A stretch of 7,350 nucleotides of DNA from JBEIUL01 sp044356865. GTDB taxonomy: Bacteria > Planctomycetota > Phycisphaerae > Phycisphaerales > SM1A02. Positions 1-5,595 of this stretch are shown one piece after another (position 1 is the stretch's first letter; each line of letters begins with the position of its first letter). The notes beneath the pieces were generated by a model. The model had not been told where the DNA came from and did not search any database. It was given only the letters and a program-made list of their open reading frames with translations. Location: positions 1 through 7,350 of the forward strand of contig JBIKVN010000168.1 of NCBI GenBank assembly GCA_044356865.1, read 5' to 3'. A program made the translations under genes and the position numbers.

Positions 1-1810
1 GTTCCTTCGCCTGCATCGCCTTCACGATCTGGTCGCTCTCCTGCTGCTTGACCCGCGGGTCGTTCGCGCCCTGCCCGATCAGCAGCGGCTTCTTGATCTC
101 GTCGACCTGGGTCAGCGGGCTCATGTCCCGCAGCTTGCGGCGGCCTTCCGGCGTGCGGGGGTCGGCGACGCGCTTCGCGAACATCTCGACCATCGGGGCC
201 CAGTAGGCCGGGATCGAGTTGAGCAGCGTGATGAGGTTCGACGGGCCGACGATCGCCACCGAGGCCGCGAAGAGCTCGGGCGTGAAGGTCACGCCGGCGA
301 GGGCCGCGTAGCCGCCGTAGCTCCAGCCCATGATGCCCACGCGGTCGCGGTCGGCGATGCCGTTCTTGACCGCCCATTCGACGGTGTCGACGAGATCGTC
401 GTGCATCGCGTCGGCCCACTGGCCGTCGCCGGCGTTCGTGAACGCCTTGCCGAAGCCGGTCGAGCCGCGGAAGTTCGGCGAGACCACCGCGTAGCCGCGG
501 TTCGCGAGCCACTGGTGGTAGGGGTCGAGGCCCCACGAGTCGCGACCCCACGGGCCGCCGTGCACCATGAGCACGGTCGGCAGCGGGGCATCGGGCCGGC
601 CGTCGCCGTCCGGATCGGACCACTTGGGCAGCGAGACGTAGCTCGGCAGCGTCAGGCCGTCGCGGGTCGGGATCTCGACGCCGTGCATCGCGACCAGCGG
701 CAGGCCTTCGAGGGCATCCTTGCTCGAGAAGAGCCGGGTGGCCCGGCCCGCGCCGCGATCGTAGAGATAGAAGACGGTCGGGCCCGCATCATCGCGGAAC
801 GAGACGATCCACCGCGCGTCGTCGAGCGAGCGGCTTCCGACGCCGATCTCGCCCGATTGCAGCGTGCGGAGGTAGTCGAGGTCCTTCCGCATGCCGTCGT
901 CGAGCACCGTCCAATCGGGCTTGAGGTAGTCGGTCGCGACCGCCTCGACCTCGTCGGTGATCGGATCGATCAGGCTTCCCGCGACATCCGACTTCGTCCC
1001 CTCGAAGATCACTTTCGTCTCGCCGGTCTTCAGGTCGCGCACGGTCAGCGCCGACCGGTCGCGGCCGCGGCTGTCGAGCATGAAGACCCGCTCGCCCGTG
1101 CGGTCGAGCCCGGCCATCGAGGTCGACATGGTGTCCTCGAAAGGGATGGTGTCGAACGGCTTCGCCTCGCCGCCCTCGAGGACGTAGGCCGCGATCGAAC
1201 CGTCGGGCTTCATATCCGAGGCGAACCGCACCCGCATCGAGTCGTCGAGGGTGACGGTGGCGAAGCGGGGGTTCTCGAAGAGGAGCGTCCGCTCGCCGGT
1301 GGTCGCGTCCACGAGGTGGACATCGTGGTACTGCGGATCGCGGTCGTTCAGGCCGATCGCGAGGACATCCTTCGAGTCGCGGCTGACGTGCACGATCTGC
1401 GCGGCGACGCCCTCGATCGGCGTGAGATCGATCTCGGCGCCGGTCGCGACATGCACCGAGTACGCCCGCCAGTTCTCGTCGCCGCCGCGGTCCTGCAGGT
1501 ACACGACGTGCGTCCCGTTCGGCATCCAGAAGTACTGCCGGATGCCGCGGTCGGTGTCCTTGGTGATGGGCTTCGCCGCCGCGAGGTCGCCGGCCGGGGC
1601 GACCCAGACGTTGAGCACGCCGTCGACCGGGGCGATCCACGAGACCATCGAGCCCGGAGGGCTCAGCTGCACGCCGGTGCGGTCGGGATTCCCGAAGAGC
1701 GTCGCCCGCGGGATGAGCGGGACCGAGTCGGGACCCGCGGCGGCGGCCGGGGCGACGGGGGTCATGAGCAGGGGAAGGGCGAGGGCGGCGAGGACAGGCG
1801 TTCGCGACAC
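1..1810 (-). CDS. Exported S9-family (prolyl oligopeptidase-like) serine peptidase, C-terminus beyond window
   Basis: Probable secreted or periplasmic serine peptidase of the S9 (dipeptidyl/acylaminoacyl peptidase) type, which cleaves short peptides. The frame is open from a GTG at 1810 to the left edge, giving 603 codons. This start is chosen because GAGGAA lies about 7 nt upstream and the first ~23 residues form a good signal peptide (SRTP, then a Leu/Ala-rich core, then an AAAA-G cleavage region); an in-frame ATG at 1765 would remove it. Residues ~25-390 are beta-rich and fit the S9 propeller. Residues ~395 onward form the alpha/beta-hydrolase domain, with oxyanion motif HGGPWG at 417-422, nucleophile elbow GWSYGGYA with Ser497, and catalytic Asp584 in GQGANDPRV. 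The Ser-Asp spacing of 87 equals that of classical prolyl oligopeptidase. The catalytic His is expected about 40 residues later, outside the window. It is transcribed divergently from the arsenic operon and has no evident functional tie to it. Family call is firm; substrate is unknown. Confidence 0.93.
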   Translation of the reverse strand, partial: MSRTPVLAALALPLLMTPVAPAAAAGPDSVPLIPRATLFGNPDRTGVQLSPPGSMVSWIAPVDGVLNVWVAPAGDLAAAKPITKDTDRGIRQYFWMPNGTHVVYLQDRGGDENWRAYSVHVATGAEIDLTPIEGVAAQIVHVSRDSKDVLAIGLNDRDPQYHDVHLVDATTGERTLLFENPRFATVTLDDSMRVRFASDMKPDGSIAAYVLEGGEAKPFDTIPFEDTMSTSMAGLDRTGERVFMLDSRGRDRSALTVRDLKTGETKVIFEGTKSDVAGSLIDPITDEVEAVATDYLKPDWTVLDDGMRKDLDYLRTLQSGEIGVGSRSLDDARWIVSFRDDAGPTVFYLYDRGAGRATRLFSSKDALEGLPLVAMHGVEIPTRDGLTLPSYVSLPKWSDPDGDGRPDAPLPTVLMVHGGPWGRDSWGLDPYHQWLANRGYAVVSPNFRGSTGFGKAFTNAGDGQWADAMHDDLVDTVEWAVKNGIADRDRVGIMGWSYGGYAALAGVTFTPELFAASVAIVGPSNLITLLNSIPAYWAPMVEMFAKRVADPRTPEGRRKLRDMSPLTQVDEIKKPLLIGQGANDPRVKQQESDQIVKAMQAKE

Positions 1811-1859
1811 GGGGGAGTTCCTCGGGCAGGGGTGCGGAATGCGGAAGGACGGAAGGGTA

Positions 1860-1890
1860 CCGACCCGCGGCACGGGGCCGCGGGCGTCGG
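1860..1890. other. GC-rich hairpin in the divergent intergenic region
   Basis: CCCGCGG (1864-1870) and CCGCGGG (1878-1884) form a perfect 7-bp stem around a 7-nt loop. CCGA (1860-1863) and TCGG (1887-1890) extend it past a 2-nt bulge. It lies in the leader of the minus-strand S9 peptidase gene and upstream of the arsR promoter. No clear T-run follows on either strand, so an intrinsic terminator is not well supported. It could be a leader structure, a remnant terminator from before the ars operon arrived, or chance in GC-rich DNA. Confidence 0.4.
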
Positions 1891-1914
1891 TTCTTCGGAA
1901 TCGGGCGAGGGCGA

Positions 1915-1943
1915 TTGCCGGTTCGGGCGAGGTCGGCTACATT
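1915..1943 (+). promoter_or_regulatory. Predicted sigma70-type promoter of the ars operon
   Basis: TTGCCG at 1915-1920 matches the -35 consensus at 4 of 6 positions. TACATT at 1938-1943 matches the -10 consensus at 4 of 6. The spacer is exactly 17 bp. About 7 nt downstream of the -10 box falls on 1950, the A of the arsR ATG, so a leaderless transcript is predicted. The only purine-rich stretch, GAGG at 1929-1932, lies 17 nt before the ATG, which is too far for a normal ribosome binding site. Confidence 0.6.
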
Positions 1944-1958
1944 TGCACCATGGTGCAA
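1943..1958. promoter_or_regulatory. Perfect 16-bp palindrome, probable ArsR operator
   Basis: TTGCACCATGGTGCAA is a perfect inverted repeat with 8-bp half-sites. It starts at the last base of the predicted -10 box and spans the predicted transcription start and the arsR start codon. A dimeric winged-helix ArsR is expected to bind such a site. Bound there it would block polymerase at +1. Direct binding is inferred from position and symmetry. Confidence 0.7.
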
Positions 1959-2345
1959 GAACGCAAGCGACGGCTCCTGAGCCCGCGGCAGGCGGCGGCG
2001 TGCCGGCGGCCGGTCGACGACCTGCTCGATCCGGGGCTCTTCCGGGCCCTCGGCGACCCGACGCGGGTACGGATCCTCGGCTGCCTCGTGAAGTGCGGTC
2101 GCGACTGCACGGTCGGCGAGATCGCCGGATGCTGCTCGGTCGACCTCTCGGTGGTCTCGCGCCACCTGCAGGCCCTCGCGCGGGCGGGCGTCCTCGAGCC
2201 GCGGAAGCTCGGACGCACCGTCTCGTACTCGGTCCGGTCCGCGCACCTCGCCGGCACGCTGCGGAAGCTGGCCGCCGCGATCGAGGAGTGCGCGGCGGAC
2301 GGAGCGGCCCATGCGTGCGACGGGGGTTGCCGTGCCGGCCGCTGA
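1950..2345 (+). CDS. arsR: ArsR/SmtB-family arsenite-responsive repressor
   Basis: 131-residue winged-helix repressor expected to bind the operator at its own 5' end and leave DNA on binding arsenite. The core runs from LFRALGDPTRVRIL (~30-43) through the recognition helix region (DLSVVSRHLQAL, 65-76) to the wing (GVLEPRKLGRTVSYSV, 80-95), all standard ArsR landmarks. The ATG at 1950 sits in the middle of the palindrome and lacks a nearby Shine-Dalgarno, fitting leaderless translation. Nine cysteines are present (18, 45, 49, 53, 61, 62, 114, 123, 127). They do not reproduce the Cys-Val-Cys-x-x-Cys set of E. coli ArsR; Cys53 and the Cys61-Cys62 pair next to the DNA-binding helix, or the C-terminal CDGGC, are the likely ligands. 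It is first in the operon and overlaps arsC by 35 bp. Family and role are well supported by context; the exact metalloid site is inferred. Confidence 0.93.
   Translation: MVQERKRRLLSPRQAAACRRPVDDLLDPGLFRALGDPTRVRILGCLVKCGRDCTVGEIAGCCSVDLSVVSRHLQALARAGVLEPRKLGRTVSYSVRSAHLAGTLRKLAAAIEECAADGAAHACDGGCRAGR
2301..2304 (+). promoter_or_regulatory. Ribosome binding site that fixes the arsC start
   Basis: GGAG lies 6 nt before the ATG at 2311, inside the end of arsR. This favours the ATG over the in-frame GTG at 2332, although either would overlap arsR. Confidence 0.6.
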
Positions 2346-2775
2346 GCGTCGCCTGCGGGTCCTCTTCCTCTGCACCGGCAACTCGTGCCGCAGCCAGATG
2401 GCCGAGGGCTGGGCCCGGGCGTTGCATGGCGACTCGATCGAGGCCCACTCCGCCGGCACGCATCCGCACGGGCTGAACCCGCTCGCGGTGCGGGCGATGG
2501 CCGAGGCCGGCATCGACATCTCCGCCCATGCCTCGAAGCGTCCGGAGGAGATCGGCGGGCGTTTCGACCTGGTGGTGACCGTCTGCGGATCGGCCCACGA
2601 GTCGTGCCCGGTGTTTCCCGGCGCCCGCACCGTCCATGTCGGCTTCGACGATCCGCCGCGCCTCGCCGCGGGCGCCGCCTCCGACGACGAGGCCATGCCG
2701 CACTACCGTCGCGTGCGCGACGAGATCCGGGCCGTGCTCGAGCGCTGGCCGGAGCGGTTCGGCCTCGAGGCCTGA
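2311..2775 (+). CDS. arsC: Arsenate reductase, low-molecular-weight tyrosine-phosphatase type
   Basis: 154-residue cytoplasmic enzyme expected to reduce arsenate to arsenite with electrons from a thiol carrier, most likely thioredoxin. The phosphatase P-loop LFLCTGNSCRSQMAE is CX5R, with Cys21 and Arg27. Asp113 in FDDPP fits the general-acid Asp of the family. Besides Cys21 and Cys26 in the P-loop there is a second pair, Cys92 and Cys99 (VCGSAHESC), matching the Cys82/Cys89 redox relay of Staphylococcus ArsC. This distinguishes a true reductase from a plain protein phosphatase of the same fold. About 12 N-terminal residues precede the usual start of the fold, and the later GTG at 2332 would shorten this extension. 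It overlaps arsR by 35 bp, suggesting translational coupling, and supplies arsenite for the following exporter and methyltransferase. Very likely correct. Confidence 0.94.
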   Translation: MRATGVAVPAAERRLRVLFLCTGNSCRSQMAEGWARALHGDSIEAHSAGTHPHGLNPLAVRAMAEAGIDISAHASKRPEEIGGRFDLVVTVCGSAHESCPVFPGARTVHVGFDDPPRLAAGAASDDEAMPHYRRVRDEIRAVLERWPERFGLEA

Positions 2776-2811
2776 ACGCTTCGCCTTCCGCCCCATCCGA
2801 CCGTACCGTCC

Positions 2812-3960
2812 ATGACCGATCCCGCCACCGAACTTCCGCCGGAAAACCCGCCGCCCCCGAGCGTTCGCGAGGGCATGGGGATCTTCGGGCGCCTGCTCAG
2901 CGTCTGGGTCGCCGCGGCGATGGCGGTGGGCGTCCTGGTCGGGCAGCTGGTGCCGGCGGTGCCGCAGGCGCTCTCCCGCCTCGAGTACGCGAACGTGTCG
3001 ATCCCGGTCGCGGTGCTGATCTGGGCGATGATCTTCCCGATGATGCTGCAGGTCGACTTCGCGTCGGTCGTGGGCATCCGCAAGCAGCCGAAGGGACTCG
3101 TCATCACGACGACGGTGAACTGGGTGATCAAGCCCTTCACCATGTTCGCGATCGCGTGGCTCTTCCTCGTCGTGCTCTTCCGCCCGTGGATCCCGGAATC
3201 GCTGGGACGGGAGTATCTGGCGGGGGCGATCCTGCTCGGCGCCGCGCCGTGCACGGCGATGGTCTTCGTGTGGAGCTTCCTGACCCGGGGCGACGCGGCC
3301 TACACGCTGGTGCAGGTCGCGGTCAACGACCTGCTCATGCTCGTGGCGTTCGCGCCGATCGTGCTGCTGTTGCTGGGGCTCTCCGAGATCACGGTCCCCT
3401 GGGACACGCTGCTGCTCTCGGTGGCGCTCTACATCGTGATCCCGCTGCTGGCCGGGGCGGCCTGCCGGAAGATCCTGGTCGCGCGGCGAGGCCGGGCGTG
3501 GTTCGAGCGGTCCTTCATCCCGCGGGTCGGCAAGGCGACGCCGATCGGGCTGGTCCTGACGCTGGTGCTCCTGTTCTGCTTCCAGGGCGAGACCATCCTC
3601 GCCAATCCGCTGCACATCGCCCTGATCGCGGTGCCGCTCTCGATCCAGACGGTCGTGATCTTCCTCATCGCCTACGCCTGGGCCAAGGCGTGGCGGGTGC
3701 CCCACGCGATCGCGGCGCCCGGGGCGTTGATCGGGGCGAGCAATTTCTTCGAGCTGGCGGTCGCCGCCGCGATCGCCCTGTTCGGCCTGCATTCGGGGGC
3801 GGCGCTCGCCACGGTGGTCGGGGTGCTCGTCGAGGTGCCGCTGATGCTCTGGCTCGTGAGGATCGCCAATCGGACCCGCCACTGGTTCCCGACCGGCGCG
3901 ACCGCGTCAACCCAAGACCCGCCTCATCCCCAACAAGGATCTTCCCATGAACCGAGATGA
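2812..3960 (+). CDS. acr3: Acr3-family arsenite efflux permease
   Basis: 382-residue inner-membrane carrier that expels arsenite using the membrane potential or proton gradient. Ten hydrophobic segments can be traced between about residues 27 and 355, as expected for Acr3 (bile/arsenite/riboflavin transporter superfamily). Two hallmark residues are present: Cys147 in GAAPCTAMVFVW (fourth segment) and Glu314 in ASNFFELAVAAA (ninth segment). The IWAMIFPMMLQVDF segment after the second helix is also typical. The first ~20 residues are Pro-rich and cytoplasmic. The last ~25 are polar (Thr, Pro, Gln) and partly reflect overlap with the arsM ribosome binding site and start. The ATG at 2812 follows a 36-nt gap after arsC and has no good Shine-Dalgarno. 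An ATG at 2875 has GAGG only 2 nt away, so 2812 is preferred, with some doubt. Also named arsB in some annotations, but it is not the E. coli ArsB family. Confidence 0.95.
   Translation: MTDPATELPPENPPPPSVREGMGIFGRLLSVWVAAAMAVGVLVGQLVPAVPQALSRLEYANVSIPVAVLIWAMIFPMMLQVDFASVVGIRKQPKGLVITTTVNWVIKPFTMFAIAWLFLVVLFRPWIPESLGREYLAGAILLGAAPCTAMVFVWSFLTRGDAAYTLVQVAVNDLLMLVAFAPIVLLLLGLSEITVPWDTLLLSVALYIVIPLLAGAACRKILVARRGRAWFERSFIPRVGKATPIGLVLTLVLLFCFQGETILANPLHIALIAVPLSIQTVVIFLIAYAWAKAWRVPHAIAAPGALIGASNFFELAVAAAIALFGLHSGAALATVVGVLVEVPLMLWLVRIANRTRHWFPTGATASTQDPPHPQQGSSHEPR
3935..3939 (+). promoter_or_regulatory. Ribosome binding site of arsM inside acr3
   Basis: AAGGA lies 7 nt before the ATG at 3947, within the last codons of acr3. 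It supports this arsM start and coupling to acr3 translation. Confidence 0.65.
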
Positions 3961-4864
3961 AACTTCGCTTCCCGCATCGACGACCGGGTGCGGCACGCCG
4001 GGCCCCGATCCCGAGGCGATGCGGGACCGGGTCCGCGACGGATACGCCCGCATCGCGACCGCCGGCTCGTGGTCGGCGCTCCAGGCGGACGCGCCGGGCG
4101 CCTGCTGCCCGGGCGGCGGCTGCTGCGGGCCGGCGACCTTCACGCCCGAGCAGCTCGCGCAGGCGATCGGCTACGCGAGCGACGAGCTCGCCGCGGCTCC
4201 CGACGGGGCGAACCTCGGCCTTTCCTGCGGCAACCCGAGCGCGATCGCCTCGCTGCGACCCGGCGAGACGGTGCTCGACCTCGGCGCGGGCGCCGGCTTC
4301 GACGTCTTCATCGCCGGGGCGAAGGTCGGGGCGACGGGGCGGGCGATCGGCGTCGACATGACGCCCGAGATGCTGCGGCGGGCCCGGGGCAATGTCGCGG
4401 CGTACACCGCGCGGACCGGCCTGGCCAACGTCGAGTTCCGCCTCGGCGAGATCGAGCGGCTGCCGGTCGCCGACGCGAGCGTCGACGCGGTGATCTCGAA
4501 CTGCGTGCTGAACCTCTCGCCCGACAAGCCGCAGGTGTGGCGCGAGATCGCCCGCGTGCTGCGGCCGGGCGGGCGGGTCGCGGTCTCCGACCTCGCCCTC
4601 TTGCGGCCGCTTCCCGCGGCGGTGCGGGAGGATCTCGAGGCGCTCGTCGGCTGCGTGGCGGGGGCGTCGCTTGTCGACGGGATGCGGGCCGATGCGGCCG
4701 CGGCGGGGCTCGGCGGCATCGAACTGCGGACGAAGTCGGGCTATGTCGACGCCCTCGTCGGCTGGGACGACCCGCTCTACCGGCGGATCGTCGCGGCCCT
4801 GCCGCCCGGCACTCGCGTGGGCGACTTCGTGACGAGCGTCGACCTCACCGCCGTCAAGGCGTGA
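3947..4864 (+). CDS. arsM: Arsenite S-adenosylmethionine methyltransferase
   Basis: 305-residue cytoplasmic enzyme that transfers methyl groups from SAM to arsenite, giving methylated and potentially volatile arsenicals. The class I methyltransferase motif I is VLDLGAGAGFDV (109-120), followed by an acidic loop at GVDMTPEML (135-143) and SNCVLNLSPDK (184-194). The arsenic-binding cysteines of the family are visible: Cys94 in GLSCGNP, Cys186 in SNCVLN and Cys236 in GCVAGA. The 50-residue spacing of the last two matches that of characterised ArsM. An N-terminal cysteine cluster (CCPGGGCC, 53-60) is also typical and may supply the fourth conserved cysteine. The ATG at 3947 overlaps acr3 by 14 bp. 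It is the last gene of the operon; no terminator hairpin with a T-run follows. Its stop codon directly abuts the antisense ldhA stub, marking a probable recombination boundary. No demethylase (arsI), arsP or arsH lies in this window. Confidence 0.95.
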   Translation: MNRDETSLPASTTGCGTPGPDPEAMRDRVRDGYARIATAGSWSALQADAPGACCPGGGCCGPATFTPEQLAQAIGYASDELAAAPDGANLGLSCGNPSAIASLRPGETVLDLGAGAGFDVFIAGAKVGATGRAIGVDMTPEMLRRARGNVAAYTARTGLANVEFRLGEIERLPVADASVDAVISNCVLNLSPDKPQVWREIARVLRPGGRVAVSDLALLRPLPAAVREDLEALVGCVAGASLVDGMRADAAAAGLGGIELRTKSGYVDALVGWDDPLYRRIVAALPPGTRVGDFVTSVDLTAVKA

Positions 4865-4923
4865 GCGGCGGCCTCGAGGAAGCTCCGTTCGTACTCGCGA
4901 GGGGAGAAGAAGGCGAGGCGCAT
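4858..4923 (-). pseudogene. ldhA: N-terminal stub of a D-lactate dehydrogenase / 2-hydroxyacid dehydrogenase gene
   Basis: Read on the minus strand from the ATG at 4923, the first ~20 codons give MRLAFFSPREYERSFLEAAA. This closely follows the N-terminus of D-lactate dehydrogenases, which begin M-K/R-I/L-A-x-F/Y-S-T-K-x-Y-D/E-K/R-x-F/Y-L. After residue ~22 the frame runs antisense into the arsM 3' end, no longer resembles the family, and soon stops. The ~330-residue body with the NAD-binding domain is absent. The fragment is therefore a broken gene, cut at or near the arsM stop codon. What is seen is the motif match and abrupt end; the gene name rests on pattern memory over about 20 residues, so a chance match cannot be fully excluded. 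Confidence 0.6.
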
Positions 4924-5065
4924 GGGAGGCGCGATCCTGGCATCCGCGCTCCGGTCGGCTCGGCGTTTCCGTGCGAGAGGCTCCCGCACGACCTCTCCTC
5001 GCAAACTACCCGGGGCGCTGCGCGAAGTCGCGAGCCCTTGGGAGCAATCGGCGGCCTTCCGCGGT
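4924..5065. other. Non-coding junction between ldhA stub and hydrolase remnant
   Basis: No convincing gene, RNA or repeat is seen here. If the ldhA stub is real, the part next to 4923 is its former upstream region, and somewhere before 5066 lies a second breakpoint where hydrolase sequence begins. The plus-strand frame is open but Arg/Ser-rich and low in recognisable structure, as expected for translated non-coding GC-rich DNA. Confidence 0.4.
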
Positions 5066-5575
5066 CCGTCCGGCAGCCACTGGTCGTGGGCGCCGGGCTC
5101 GATCCACTCCGCGAATACCGGGGCGACGCCGATCGTCGGCGTCACCGTGGCGATGGACGAACGCCTGCTCATCGCGGCCAGCGGCGTGGTGAACCTCGAC
5201 CGGCCGACGAACTGGTTCGGCTGGTGGCCGGGCATGGATCCGGTCTCGGCGAACGTCCCGCCCAACTCGGCGACGGTGGTGCCGTACACGCTGCGGCGCC
5301 TGGTCTGGACGATCGACTGGCTGCAGACCCGCTCGCCGTACGCGATCGATCCGCAGCGCACCGCGGTCATGGGCAACTCGATGGATGGCGCCGGCACGCT
5401 GCTCCTGGGCCGCTTCCGCCCCGGGCGTTTCAGCGCCGCGAATTCGTTCGTGCCGCAGCGGTACACGCCCGAGATCGGTCCGGCCGGCGGGCCGCTGCGG
5501 GTGAACGAATTCTTCGACGCCGCGATCCGTCTTTCGCCGTCCTGCTCGCGAGTTGGGGGGCGTGCCGATGAGCCG
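5066..5575 (+). pseudogene. Fragment of an alpha/beta-hydrolase (esterase or S9-like), both ends missing
   Basis: The plus-strand frame here (same frame as arsM) reads like the middle of an alpha/beta hydrolase. It has an aromatic stretch NWFGWWPGMDP, the strand-helix unit VVPYTLRRLVWTIDWL, then AIDPQRTAVMGNSMDGAGTL, where the nucleophile elbow would normally be G-x-S-M-G-G. The Ser codon is at 5378-5380; the following Gly position is Asp (5384-5386). There is no signal peptide or plausible start with a ribosome binding site. The Asp/His-bearing C-terminal part is absent, because the frame runs on antisense into the S8 protease gene. About 170 codons of family-like sequence remain without internal stops, so the decay looks recent or was caused by deletion. 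Family assignment is moderate and the exact limits are approximate. Confidence 0.55.
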
Positions 5576-5589
5576 GGTACGGGCCCGGC
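5572..5589 (-). terminator. Possible hairpin after the S8 protease gene
   Basis: GCCGGG (5572-5577) and CCCGGC (5584-5589) form a 6-bp GC stem with a 6-nt loop, beginning 7 nt past the protease stop on the minus strand. No T-run follows, so intrinsic termination is only a possibility. Confidence 0.25.
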
Positions 5590-5595
5590 GGCGGA

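Noticed and set aside
401..2476. Plus-strand open frame of about 690 codons opposite the S9 peptidase
   Set aside because: It is antisense to a peptidase with intact signal peptide, oxyanion motif and catalytic Ser and Asp, and has no recognisable motif of its own.
789..2696. Long minus-strand open frame of over 600 codons across the S9 gene start, arsR and arsC
   Set aside because: Its product is dominated by Arg, Pro, Ala and Gly with no domain, and it is antisense or out of frame to clearly recognised genes. Long open frames are common by chance at this GC content.
1762..3882. Minus-strand open frame of about 700 codons opposite arsR, arsC and acr3
   Set aside because: Translation is Arg/Asp/His-rich low-complexity sequence, the antisense shadow of the arsenic operon.
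4777..4923. The minus-strand frame from 4923 as a complete small gene
   Set aside because: After about 22 residues it becomes the antisense of the arsM 3' end and loses all similarity to dehydrogenases; a truncated stub is the better reading.
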